Of a DNA stretch of 64,000 bases, positions 25,671 through 34,514 are shown piece by piece (positions within the stretch are counted from its first letter, which is position 1; each line of letters opens with the position of its first letter). This DNA comes from Curtobacterium sp. TC1. Lineage in GTDB: Bacteria; Actinomycetota; Actinomycetes; Actinomycetales; Microbacteriaceae. The notes under the pieces were generated by a model. It saw only the letters and a list, made by a program, of their open reading frames with translations. It made no database searches and was not told the origin of the DNA. The position numbers and the translations under genes are program-made. The stretch lies in the NCBI RefSeq assembly GCF_019844075.1, contig NZ_CP081964.1:1984001-2048000 (forward strand), given 5' to 3'.

Positions 25671-26387
25671 GTGAACGCCGCCCCCGACGAGAACCCGTCG
25701 CACTCCAATGACGCCCACGTCCGTCAGCACCTGAACTCAGGCGAGTTCGACTTCGAGATGCCGCCCGGGTTCGCAGACGGCCCCGCCGCCGGGATGTCCA
25801 ACGTCGTCTACTGGTGGCTGTCGATGGCGCTGCTCGTCACCCCGCAGCAGGTGCAGGACCAGCGGCTGTGGCAGATGAGCGTGCGCATCCTCGCCGACGA
25901 AACGGCCGACGGTTTCGACGAGGACCGCTGGGACATCCTGGAAGACTGGCTAGCCCGAGCGTTCAAGGACATCAGCGCCGGACTGCCCAGCACGATGGCG
26001 AACCCCGTCCGCGCAGCCGCCCGCCTGCGGACGCTGGACGCCATCGAGGCGGCCCGTCACGCCGTCATGCACTCCGCCGAGGTTGCCGCGGAATCCGCAT
26101 CCGACGAGGAGCGCGGACCGTTCACGTCGCTGTACTGGGCACTCGACGGGTGGGCGCTGTTCACTAGCCAGTACGCCCGGCCCGCCGGCGACCGGCACCC
26201 GGAAGTGCTCCGGTCCGCTGCGAACGCAGCAGCGGAACTCACGCCGCTGCGACGCACCACGCCCATCAGCCACAACATCGATGGGCTGCTGACCTCCCTC
26301 GCGTTCCCGCGCAGCAACCCGAAGCGCGCCGACGGTCGTCGTTCCGCCTGCCGCGACCCGTCACCGCTCACCGACGGCATGTACTGA
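25671..26387 (+). CDS. Hypothetical protein, paralogue A of a tandem pair
   Basis: 238 residues from a GTG with CGGAG upstream. It shares EMPPGF..GP, VYWWLS, DRWDI..DWLARAFKDISAGLP and LTPLR with the next gene, so the two arose by tandem duplication. Mostly helical, with a hydrophobic stretch near the start but no clear signal peptide. No family recognised. Part of a plus-strand run of small genes (25168-28734). Confidence 0.62.
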   Translation: MNAAPDENPSHSNDAHVRQHLNSGEFDFEMPPGFADGPAAGMSNVVYWWLSMALLVTPQQVQDQRLWQMSVRILADETADGFDEDRWDILEDWLARAFKDISAGLPSTMANPVRAAARLRTLDAIEAARHAVMHSAEVAAESASDEERGPFTSLYWALDGWALFTSQYARPAGDRHPEVLRSAANAAAELTPLRRTTPISHNIDGLLTSLAFPRSNPKRADGRRSACRDPSPLTDGMY

Positions 26388-26451
26388 GCGCACGGGAACG
26401 CCACCCATCCGCGCATAGCCATCACGACCGCGCGAACGACGAGGAGCGACG

Positions 26452-27150
26452 ATGACCGACCAGCAGACGAACACCGCTGAGCCGAAGGTGCTCTACCGCG
26501 CGGAGATGCCGCCCGGGTTCGAGAGCGGACCCGCTCCGACGATGTCCCACACCGTCTACTGGCTCCTGTCGCTGCTGCTCATCGACACACCCCGCGATCT
26601 GCAGAACCAGCCGTCGTGGCAGGAGCAGGTGAACCTCCTTGTCGAGCACACCGCCGACGACCTCGACGCTGACCGGTGGGACATCGCCGACGACTGGCTC
26701 GCCCGAGCGTTCAAGGACATCAGCGCCGGTCTCCCCGAGCACCTCGCGACGCCGCTCCGCACGGCGGCCGCCCGGCGAACCGTCGCCACTATCGAGACCG
26801 CCCGCCTCATCGTGCAGGACTCGAAGGAGTACGCCACGGAAGCCCGGAAGGGCGTCGGCGCCACCGGCGACGGGTCCGGGCCACTCCACCGGCTGATGCC
26901 CGCCCTGACCTGCTGGGTGATGTTCGCCGCCGAGTACCAGCGGCCGCTCGAGGAGCGAAGCGCCGGCGTGTTCCGACAGGTCGCCGCCGTCGCGACACTC
27001 ATCACCCCGCTTCGCCAGAAGACGGAACTGACTTACGGCGTGCAGGACCTGATGGATTCCCTGCACCAGCCGAAGCGGAACCCGAAGCGCATGGACGGTC
27101 ACCGGTCGGCGAAGAACCCGCAGCGTTCCGGGAGCCGCCACCCCTACTGA
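26452..27150 (+). CDS. Hypothetical protein, paralogue B of a tandem pair
   Basis: 232 residues; ribosome site GAGGAGCG just upstream of the ATG. Same architecture as the gene before it, including the near-identical block WLARAFKDISAGLP and the C-terminal PKRNPKRMDGHRS (compare RSNPKRADGRRS). The divergence elsewhere is large, so the duplication is not recent. No family recognised. Confidence 0.65.
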   Translation: MTDQQTNTAEPKVLYRAEMPPGFESGPAPTMSHTVYWLLSLLLIDTPRDLQNQPSWQEQVNLLVEHTADDLDADRWDIADDWLARAFKDISAGLPEHLATPLRTAAARRTVATIETARLIVQDSKEYATEARKGVGATGDGSGPLHRLMPALTCWVMFAAEYQRPLEERSAGVFRQVAAVATLITPLRQKTELTYGVQDLMDSLHQPKRNPKRMDGHRSAKNPQRSGSRHPY

Positions 27151-27181
27151 CGTCGGTAACCTGGCCGGCAGGGGGAACACG

Positions 27182-27595
27182 ATGACGGATCACCAGCGAA
27201 CGACCGCTGCAACGAACCGAGACCGGTACCGGCTCGTCTCACGCTACGGCTTCGTCGCCGCTCCAGCGATGTTCTTCCTGCCGCTCATCTACCTGATGGT
27301 CACCGGCGAGTACCAGCCGTGGGTCGTCATCTGCATGACCGCCGCATTCGCCGTGCTCATCTCAGCGTCCTCGTTCGCAGCGATGGCGAACACGCCGCCC
27401 GGCAGCAGCCCCGGCACGCACCAACTGTGGGCGGTGCCGGTCGCCATCTTCGCGCTGCTCCCAGGGGCCGTGCTCTCGTTCGGCTTGCGCGCGATGATCA
27501 CGTCCCTGCTGAGCCAGGCGCACGCCGCGTCGACGAGAGACCGAGCCTCGAACATCAGCCCGTCATCACTCAAGGAAGGACCCGACCGTGCCTGA
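27182..27595 (+). CDS. Membrane protein, paralogue A of a second tandem pair
   Basis: 137 residues, three hydrophobic segments (about 22-42, 47-69, 83-104). It shares FVAAPAMFFLPL, the block ICMTAAFAVLISASSF-AMA and HQLWAVPVAIFAL with the next gene. GGGGG precedes the ATG. Its end overlaps the start of the next gene (27588-27595). Confidence 0.65.
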   Translation: MTDHQRTTAATNRDRYRLVSRYGFVAAPAMFFLPLIYLMVTGEYQPWVVICMTAAFAVLISASSFAAMANTPPGSSPGTHQLWAVPVAIFALLPGAVLSFGLRAMITSLLSQAHAASTRDRASNISPSSLKEGPDRA

Positions 27596-27992
27596 CCCCT
27601 CGACTAACGACGCCTTCCCGTCCGGCTCCTGGCCGGAAGCGGAACCTGAGCAGCGCACCATCGCCATGATGAACACGCGCCGGAAGGCCTTCCGGGTGAC
27701 GGCACGGGCGGGGTTCATCGTCGCGCCGGTGATGTTCCTCCTCCCGCTGCTCATCCCACTGCTCTCCGGCGACTACTACTCCCCGGCCATCATCTGCATG
27801 ACCGCGGCATGGGCTGTGCTCGTGTCCGCAACCTCGTTCCAGGCGATGGCGCACACGAAGGCGGGTGGTCACCCCTGGCTGCACCAGCTGTGGGCAGTCC
27901 CCGCCGCCATCATCGCCCTGTTCCCCGGCGGGCTCGCCGCGTTCCTGCTCTACGCAGCGGTCGTCCAAGCGGTCTACCACGCCACAAAGTAG
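27588..27992 (+). CDS. Membrane protein, paralogue B of a second tandem pair
   Basis: 134 residues from a GTG inside the end of its paralogue. The three hydrophobic segments and the motif ICMTAAWAVLVSATSFQAMA match the previous gene. Together with the 25671/26452 pair, this is the second tandem duplication within 2.5 kb. Confidence 0.66.
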   Translation: MPDPSTNDAFPSGSWPEAEPEQRTIAMMNTRRKAFRVTARAGFIVAPVMFLLPLLIPLLSGDYYSPAIICMTAAWAVLVSATSFQAMAHTKAGGHPWLHQLWAVPAAIIALFPGGLAAFLLYAAVVQAVYHATK

Positions 27993-28043
27993 CAACGCTT
28001 CCCGGCTCCGCCGCCAATTCACCACGGAAGGAACCCCCTCTCC

Positions 28044-28556
28044 ATGTACGACTCTGCCGACGCTGCCGCCGACCTCCGCCACGCGGCCGCGTCCTGGTCT
28101 GGTTCCTTCGACGGCCGGGCGACGTTCACCCTCCCCGCCTCAGCCGCGCTGAACACCGTCCACCGGTGGTCGGCGACGTTCGGCATCGACTACGACGACC
28201 AGCAGCGCACCCTCACCGCCGTCGCTGCATCCGGGCACCTCGTCCATGCCCCGACGTCGCAGCGGAACCTCCTCGCCACCATCGCCGACGACTGCGACGC
28301 AGCGTCGTTCGCCGGCATCGACGGCGGAGACGTCCTCCACCTCGACGACCTCACCGCCACCGTCATCGGGGACGTCACCGCCGCAGCAGCTCTCCGCACC
28401 ATCCTCGCCGATGGCATACCGACGCTGGTGCTCACCCGCCCCAACCGATGGGGCATCGGCTCGACCGACGTCGCCCTCGCGGCAGTCGTCGAAGCCGGCC
28501 TCGAACAGTGGGGCAACACCGACGTGTGGATCTACTTCGGCGGAGAAGACGAGTGA
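28044..28556 (+). CDS. Hypothetical soluble protein
   Basis: 170 residues; GGAAGGA upstream of the ATG. Alternating beta/alpha pattern with ASAALNTVHRWSATF and PTLVLTRPNRWGIGS, ending IYFGGEDE. No family recognised. Same direction as its neighbours, probably one transcription unit. Confidence 0.6.
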   Translation: MYDSADAAADLRHAAASWSGSFDGRATFTLPASAALNTVHRWSATFGIDYDDQQRTLTAVAASGHLVHAPTSQRNLLATIADDCDAASFAGIDGGDVLHLDDLTATVIGDVTAAAALRTILADGIPTLVLTRPNRWGIGSTDVALAAVVEAGLEQWGNTDVWIYFGGEDE

Positions 28557-28584
28557 CCGCCCGGCGCCTGCGGCAAGGGTCGAG

Positions 28585-28734
28585 TTGACCCCGGAAAGTC
28601 GCCGTACCGTCATCCTCGTCGCCTGCATCATCGCCGTGCTCGTCGGGTTGACCTTGGTGATGTCCGCCTTCGCCCTCAACATCACTAACGAGGCAGACGT
28701 CACCAGTTACCGCGGCTCCGCCGCATCAGGTTGA
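28585..28734 (+). CDS. Single-pass membrane peptide
   Basis: 49 residues from a TTG with AAGGGTCGAG upstream: LTPESRRTVILVACIIAVLV then a continued hydrophobic helix to about residue 32, and a polar tail. Positive-inside N-terminus. No family can be assigned at this length. Confidence 0.5.
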   Translation: MTPESRRTVILVACIIAVLVGLTLVMSAFALNITNEADVTSYRGSAASG

Positions 28735-28814
28735 CGCTGACAGCTGTATGGCTCAACGTTCTCCGCTGCAGCCGTAGCTCCGTCAGACTCCCAACCATCC
28801 GACGAAGGACGCCC

Positions 28815-29033
28815 ATGACCTCCACTCCATCGAAGCCGTACTTCAGCACGTACAGCATCGTCGGCTTTGTGTTGGCGTTCCTGCTTCCCATCGCCGGTGT
28901 CATCGTCAGCATCATCGGGATCCGGGACACCCGCAAGAACAACCTCAGGGGTCACAAACTCACGCTCGCGGGACTGGTCGTCGGCATCATCAGCACGATC
29001 GGCCTCCTTGTCGTACCCCACCCCTACTTCTAG
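28815..29033 (+). CDS. DUF4190-like small membrane protein
   Basis: 72 residues; ATG at 28815 with GAAGGA seven bases upstream. Two hydrophobic segments (15-36, 50-66) separated by IGIRDTRKNNLRGHKLTLAG, the typical DUF4190 loop (small cytosolic loop with 'G.....kG..LA..Gl'). Its end overlaps the end of the convergent DsbA-like gene by four bases. Confidence 0.68.
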   Translation: MTSTPSKPYFSTYSIVGFVLAFLLPIAGVIVSIIGIRDTRKNNLRGHKLTLAGLVVGIISTIGLLVVPHPYF

Positions 29034-29808
29034 TCGGCGTCTTCGACGGAGCGGATGAAGTCGCGGCCGCCGTTCCACCGCTTCCCGTTGATGAGTGCAG
29101 TCGGGGTCCCGAAACCACCGGTGGACGGGTTGACGAGCGCCTTGTCGGCGACGGCCTTCGCCGTGTACTTCTGCACCCACCCCTTGTACGTCTCGTCGCG
29201 GATGCAGGAGTCGAGGGCGGCGCCGGATGCGCCGCCGGCGTGGACGAGCTCGAGGATGCGGCCGGTGGTGAGCCCGCGGGTGCCTTCCTCTGGCTGGTTG
29301 TCGTACATCTGCTGCTGCACGTCGAGGAACGACGAGGGGAGTGGTCAGCGACGCACGCTGCAGCGTTCGCGGCGCGGGAGGAGAACCGGGACCCGAGGTA
29401 AGACCGGTCGAGGATGGCGACCGGGTGCACAGCGAGGGTCCTCTGCTCCGACTCGACGAGGGTCTGCAGATCCGCGGACGTCGCCGTCTCGAACTGCTTA
29501 CAGACCGGGCAGGACCAGTCGATGTACAGGTCCACCTTCGTCGGCTTCTCCGCCGTCGGTGCAACCGTCACGGTCGGGTTCTTCACCGTCGGAGCAACCG
29601 CGCTGTCCTCACCGTGGAACGAGATGGCGCCGGCGGGTGCGGGCGCGTTCACCGACGACACGATGAGCAGCGTCGCCCCGGCCGCTGCGAGGATGCCTGC
29701 ACCGATGCTGCCCTGCAGGAACCATCGGTGCCGGCGCTTCACCTGCTCTCGGTTCGCGCGGGCGTGCTCCCGCGCCTGCTCCCGCCGCTGCTTCTTCGTC
29801 TCACCCAT
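29030..29808 (-). pseudogene. Membrane-anchored DsbA-like thiol oxidoreductase, frameshifted
   Basis: ATG at 29808 with GAAGGG upstream. Basic N-terminus, membrane anchor (about 30-52), then DLYIDWSCPVCKQFETA with the CPVC active site. The frame is lost near 29335-29343 (an AGGGGAG stretch); the downstream part continues in another frame as SSFLDVQQQMYDNQPEEG..., GGFGTPTALINGKRW, ending at 29030. A one-base indel would restore a normal DsbA-family thioredoxin fold. Either a real pseudogene or a sequencing indel. Confidence 0.78.
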
Positions 29809-29901
29809 GCCGGGCCCTTCCACGTCCCGCGGATGCCGTGATGCGCCCGCACGGGAGGACCTATGCCGGAAGCGTCGGTGGAGGCCGATACCGTCCGTGC
29901 A

Positions 29902-30129
29902 ATGGAACACATCATCGAGCACGCCCAGGCGCTCCGTAGCCCGCTGCGCACCGTCGCCATCGACCTGCCGGACATCCAAGCGGAGACGCGAGCCAGTCTC
30001 CGGCTCCTTGCCACCGAGGTAGCGGCACTCGGCCGCGGAGACCTCGACAGCATCATGGCCGACGCGCTGACCGCTGCCGACGGCCACGCTGACGAGGACA
30101 TCGACCGGCTCATCGAACACCTCCGCTGA
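29902..30129 (+). CDS. Short helical hypothetical protein
   Basis: 75 residues from the ATG at 29902, which lies seven bases after a TACCGT hexamer; alternatively 88 residues from the ATG at 29863, which has GGAGGACC upstream. Two amphipathic helices (HIIEHAQALRSPLRTVAID, TRASLRLLATEVAALGRGD). No family recognised. Confidence 0.55.
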   Translation: MEHIIEHAQALRSPLRTVAIDLPDIQAETRASLRLLATEVAALGRGDLDSIMADALTAADGHADEDIDRLIEHLR

Positions 30130-30180
30130 CCGCCGCATCAACCGCTGTTCGTGAACGCTGAGCAGGCAGGTCGCCGCCGA

Positions 30181-30192
30181 TACGGTAGGCCG
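30181..30192 (+). promoter_or_regulatory. -10 of a leaderless transcript
   Basis: TACGGT at 30181-30186, six bases, then ATG at 30193. Confidence 0.6.
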
Positions 30193-30849
30193 ATGAACTC
30201 CAACGAGACGCAGCCCGACGACGTGACCGCACGCGTGCACGAAGCGTTCCACCGCCTGACGGACAGCATCGTCGGCGACCTGATGCTCCGCCCGCCGGCT
30301 ACCGAAGCGGATCTCACCGTCGCTGAAGCGCACCTCGGTCAGCAGCTTCCGGACGACGTCCGTGCGCTGTACCTCCTGCACGACGGGCAGCACCAGTACT
30401 CGGCGGCCGACCCGCGGTTCGCCGCCGGGATCTTCACCGGTCTGCCGCTGCTGCCACTGCACGACGTCCTGTTCAGCTGGGACCAGTGGGAGGGGTTCGA
30501 AGCGGAGGAGGACATGGACGACTTCGCTTCCTCCACGCCTGAGGGTTTCGTGCAGCCGAAGTACTCCACCCGTGGATGGATCCCGCTCTCTCACGACGGC
30601 GGCGGGAACCACATCGGCGTGGACCTGAACCCCGGACCGGCTGGCACAGTCGGGCAGGTCATCACCTTCGGGCGTGACGACGACGAGCACCAGGTCCTCG
30701 CCCCGTCGCTGCTGTCGTACCTCGAGCAGGTCACCGCCCTCATCACATCCGGTGCGGTCACCCCGTCGAACGACGAAGACGACCCGGACTGGACGCTGTC
30801 GGGACCGCAGTCGAAGCTGTTCCACCCGACCGGGATCACCACGACGTGA
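30193..30849 (+). CDS. SMI1/KNR4 (SUKH) family protein
   Basis: 218 residues, leaderless start. The central part shows the SUKH pattern: EADLTVAEAHLGQQLPDDVRALYLLHDGQ, GLPLLPLHDVLFSWDQW, then GWIPLSHDGGGNHIGVDLNP and a C-terminal helix LLSYLEQVTALI. SUKH proteins are common immunity proteins against polymorphic and contact-dependent toxins and also regulators of cell-wall functions. No toxin gene is visible nearby, so it may act against toxins from other strains. Coupled to the next gene (its stop overlaps the GTG). Confidence 0.85.
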   Translation: MNSNETQPDDVTARVHEAFHRLTDSIVGDLMLRPPATEADLTVAEAHLGQQLPDDVRALYLLHDGQHQYSAADPRFAAGIFTGLPLLPLHDVLFSWDQWEGFEAEEDMDDFASSTPEGFVQPKYSTRGWIPLSHDGGGNHIGVDLNPGPAGTVGQVITFGRDDDEHQVLAPSLLSYLEQVTALITSGAVTPSNDEDDPDWTLSGPQSKLFHPTGITTT

Positions 30850-31382
30850 GCCGGCTCAGCGACTGGTGGAAGTGGGTGAACGCGAAGCCCCAGCAATCCG
30901 TCTGGGATTCCGGCCGTGCCACCATCCCGTACCCGGAGCTCAGCCGCCGTGACCTCGCCGCCTTCGGTGCATGTGAGACGTACCTCCTCCGCGAGATCGT
31001 CGACGCACGCTCCTGGGGCCGGGAGGTGGACGCCCGCGGGGTGCCGTTCCCGACGAACGGCTGGCTCATCATGCCCCGCCGGGTGTACTCGGCGCTCATG
31101 GACGACACGAAAGGGACGGGCCCGAAACGCGCCGTCATGGACTCCGTCGTCGCCTGGCTCGCCGACGCAGGCGCCCTCACACGGTTGTCGGAGCGGACCC
31201 GGGCTGACATCGCTGCGTCGAACGTCGCCGACCGACGCGAGACGTACGCCGGCTACACCCACGACGATGGCACCCGCGACTGGGACCACGACATGTGGCA
31301 AGTCGAACCAGACCGGATGCTCGAGGTGTACCCGCACCTCACGGACGCGAACATCGACTGGCAGCGAGCAGCCAGCAGCTGA
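30846..31382 (+). CDS. Hypothetical protein coupled to the SUKH gene
   Basis: 178 residues from a GTG overlapping the SUKH stop. N-terminus WKWVNAKPQQSVWDSGR, internal FPTNGWLIMPRRVYSALMDD, and a C-terminal charged helix. No family recognised. Coupling to the SUKH gene suggests a two-gene immunity-type module. Confidence 0.6.
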   Translation: MSRLSDWWKWVNAKPQQSVWDSGRATIPYPELSRRDLAAFGACETYLLREIVDARSWGREVDARGVPFPTNGWLIMPRRVYSALMDDTKGTGPKRAVMDSVVAWLADAGALTRLSERTRADIAASNVADRRETYAGYTHDDGTRDWDHDMWQVEPDRMLEVYPHLTDANIDWQRAASS

Positions 31383-31627
31383 CCGCAAACCCTGGCCGTC
31401 GGCTGGGCGCACAAGAAAACTGGCGCCCCTTCCATCCGGAAGCAGACGCCAGTCGTGTTGTCGAGGACGCTATCCGACACCCCCGAGCGTCCAAGCGGTG
31501 CCGGCGCGCCTACGACTCGTCCCACGCTTCGACGAGCCATGGGCCCTCGACGCCGACACCGCCGCCATTCTCGTCACCGCGTTCAACAGCCCGGCCAGCT
31601 GACTTCGGCCGCATCTGCCGGTACCGT

Positions 31628-31881
31628 ATGTCGGTGCAAGCCCCGGGGGAGCAAGACATGATCAGAAGCCGTGCAGCGCGGAGACGACGAGCCATCAACC
31701 GGTACGTCGCTGGCGCGCTCAGCATCGCCATCGCCGGGGTCACTACCGGCGCTCTCGTCGCCGTCAACATCGCCGTCACCGGCAGCCACGCCGCTCTCGA
31801 CGGATGGGCGTTGCCGGCGCAGTCACGCTGACCCTCGTCGGCCTCATCATCGCCGCCCTCACCAGGCCTAGACGCTCGTGA
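31628..31881 (+). pseudogene. Small two-helix membrane protein, frameshifted
   Basis: Reads RSRAARRRRAINRYVAGALS followed by a hydrophobic helix to NIAVTG, then stops in frame at 31831. In another frame, GVAGAVTLTLVGLIIAALTR continues a second helix and ends at 31881, where its stop overlaps the GTG of the next gene (GTGA). A frameshift near 31795-31810 explains this. Leaderless-type TACCGT at 31622 lies six bases before a GTG (31634). Confidence 0.55.
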
Positions 31882-32985
31882 GTGTCACAGCCGGAACAGA
31901 GGAAGCCGCACGGGTCCGCGCATCTGCGACGAAGAACCCCTGGAACGGCATCTACGCGATGGCCTACCTGTTCGGGGTCATCGCGTTCATCGCCATCAGC
32001 GTCTACGAGAACGCCTGGCAGTACCGCGACGTCACCGAAGCGAACCTCATCGCACTCGCATGGACGACCCCGTTCGCTGTAGCCGCGCACCTCATCCACT
32101 TCCTCACCAGCCGAGGCCGCGGCACCAGACGCCGCCGCGCGCTCGATGATGTCGTGGCTCAGGTGAACGCCGCAGCCGCTGCCGCCGGCTTCCCACGCCT
32201 GCAGCAGGGTCCGCTCCGCCGGATGTTGACCGCGAACGACAACGGACTGCAGCCGTACACCGGGCAGGGGAAGTTCCCACCCCAGCCGATGCTGACCTGG
32301 ACGCTTCCAACCGACGACCCGGCTGTGCTCGTCACCGCCATTCGCGCCGGAACCCCGGAGACCGTCACCCTCGAGCTCGCCACCACATCAGCTCCCATCG
32401 AACGGCAGCAGATGCACCCAGTCAGCATCCTCGGCGCGCACCCACACACCGCCGAAGCGTCCATCACCGCATCCCGCCTCGGCGGACGTCCCGCAGCACC
32501 GGCCGACTTCACCTGGCCGACCTGCGCCGAGCACCACACCACGATGCAGTTCCTCGCACAGGTCGAAGACCACGAACGACTGCTCCTGGTCATCATGTGC
32601 AACACCGACCCCGGCTCCTGCGAAACGTGGGACCCGGACGCCGGCTGCAACGCCGTCATCGCCGTCACCGGGCGTGCGCTCCAGCTCGCGACACCGCCGA
32701 CCGACGACGCCATCGCTTCGGGGGGAGCCGCTCCTCCTCGGCGTCCGCACCTTTGAGGCAGGGTCACCCACGGAGGCAGCCGCCGCGGCAACCCGAGCCG
32801 GAGTCACCGTCGCCGGGCAGTACGGCGGGGCGCCTGAGTGGATCCAAGCGGACGAGACACCCGCGGACGCGCGCACCTTCGTTGCGTCGCTCGAGGAGCA
32901 ATCCTTCGGCTTCAACTTCGGCGGCGGAGCCGCGTACCTCTTCACCAACGGCGCCGGCATCACGAAGATGCTCACCCAGACGTGA
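31878..32985 (+). pseudogene. DUF1963-like protein with N-terminal membrane segments, frameshifted at a G-run
   Basis: GTG at 31878 overlaps the stop of the preceding gene. Two hydrophobic segments (about 26-40, 58-74), then a DUF1963/YwqG-like region: QFLAQVEDHERLLLVIMCNT. At GGGGGG (32719-32724) the frame shifts; the remainder (EPLLLGVRTFEAGS, GGAPEWIQADETP, GGGAAYLFTN) continues to 32985 in another frame. GGxPxWxQ is a DUF1963 hallmark. A one-base difference in the G-run would restore the full protein. Confidence 0.7.
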
Positions 32986-33046
32986 CAGCCCCGTCTTCCT
33001 GAGGGCCCCTCGGGTAGTGTTCGACCGGCCGAGCTGACGGATCAGG

Positions 33047-33064
33047 AGCGCCTATCGAGGCGCT
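33047..33064 (+). terminator. Hairpin after the DUF1963-like gene
   Basis: AGCGCCT/AGGCGCT stem with an ATCG loop, about 60 bases beyond the DUF1963-like stop; short T-rich tail (TTCCC). Confidence 0.5.
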
Positions 33065-33173
33065 TCCCAGATGAACGTCGCGGGGTGGGCTTGTCCCGCC
33101 CTGCGTCGTTCATCAGCGTCACCAGTCACACCAGTCAGCGTGCCACCGCGGCCGCCGCCGCATGTCTCCCGGC

Positions 33174-33815
33174 ATGCGACGCTTCTTCCGGCTTGACCGT
33201 GCCGCCACCGACCCGGTGTTGGTCATCGCGGCCATCGCCGTGTAGCTGGTCCTCCTCGTCGGCGGCACCTTCACCGCGATGCTCGCGAACGCGAAGAACG
33301 TCAACGCGCAGAAAGACCTCGCTTTCATCGCGACCGCGGAGGAATTCATCCGCGTCGACGGCGGCCCCTACATCGGCTACGACAGCGTCTCCGACCCATC
33401 CCTCGAACGCGCGACCGTCTGCTTCACTCCATCCGCCGGTACTTAAAGCACAGCGGCAGCCTGTCCCGCCGGCTGGATCGCCGCCGCACGCTCCGCGACC
33501 GGCAAGGTCTACGTCGCAACGTCGACACATCCGCTGCCCACCGCCGACACCACCATCAGCGCAGCCACGTGCTCTGCCAGCACCGACCTCCCCGCGCTCG
33601 CAGCCGCCGCAGCAGCTATGACCGGGAACACCGGATCAGGCCCCACCACCACGAACCTGATGACGTGCAGCAGCTTCGAGACGATGGTGAGCACCCTCGA
33701 CTGCGGCGTGAATGGGTACTTCGAAGGGCAGGCGTACTCCGACAGCGGGAAGGCGAAGTTCGGGACGAAGTCGCTCCGCGTCGAGCAGACCACGAACCGC
33801 ACCAACGGGCGGATT
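33174..33815 (+). pseudogene. Pilin-like secreted protein with two in-frame stop codons
   Basis: A single frame from ATG 33174 reads MRRFFRLDRAATDPVLVIAA, then TAG inside the hydrophobic segment, continues through DLAFIATAEEFIRVDGG, meets TAA near residue 90, and goes on (CPAGWIAAARSATGKVYVAT, CSSFETMVSTLDCGVNGYFE) to about 33815. The hydrophobic N-terminus followed by a helical spine and a cysteine-containing globular part resembles type IV pilin-like or pseudopilin proteins. With two stops it is non-functional unless both are read through. Confidence 0.55.
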
Positions 33816-34514
33816 CCGGCAGCGGCGCCTGGTCCAACATCTGCCGTGTGCGCTGCCCCGACGCGGCGCCGAACACTTGCTTCATCTGCCCGATGGACGC
33901 GCGGGTCTCCGCTGCTGCGAGCATCGACGTGTTCCGGGCGCCGATGAGGCCCTCCAGGTCCGATGGGTACCCCGCCAGGTCCTCGGCCACCCCAAGGTGA
34001 TCCAGCGTCCGTCGACTGCGAGGCCGTCCCGAATCTGAATCGCGGGCTCGCGCGGGGCTGCGGCAGGAAGGTTCTGCTGATGCGCTCCGTCGGGGCGAAA
34101 CCGCCGCCGCTCTCATCGACGCGGGACGGCGTCATCGGTCGGCCGTCGCGGGCAAAGTCCTCGGGATTGTGGCGGAGCACCTGGTGCACCACAGCCCCGT
34201 CCCGACGTGTGCGGTGCCAGATCTCATTGACGAGACCGCTGAAGACCTCTGACGCGTGAATCGCACACTAGGCCTGGTGTCCGCGCATACCTCCCTTGAA
34301 CCGAACGACGGTTCGGAGGAGGAGCAGACATGGTGCAGGCAGGTTCGCTGGTCGTCGCCGTCCAGGACCACGGTGGCGTGAGCCGGTCCTTCGTTCGCAG
34401 CGGTGAGCGAGGTGTCGTCACACGAGGCGGCTGGTGGCCGCTCGAAGTGCGGTGGCAGGGACGTTCGTACAGCCAGCCGGCCTACGTCGACGAAGTGGCC
34501 TGAGGGAGACTCGG
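33816..34514. other. Region of gene fragments, no intact gene
   Basis: Minus strand about 33830-34040 reads DHLGVAEDLAGYPSDLEGLI, ASIGQMKQVFGAASGQRTRQ, plainly protein-like but without start or stop. Plus strand about 34060-34252 reads ADALRRGETAAALIDAG, VLGIVAEHLVHHSP and ends EDL-stop, also a fragment. A small hairpin CCGAACGACGGTTCGG is near 34300. It looks like a rearrangement scar. Confidence 0.4.

Noticed and set aside
28990..30825. 611-codon minus-strand gene
   Set aside because: Only the part below about 29808 is real (DsbA-like); the rest is antisense to the SUKH and small helical genes.
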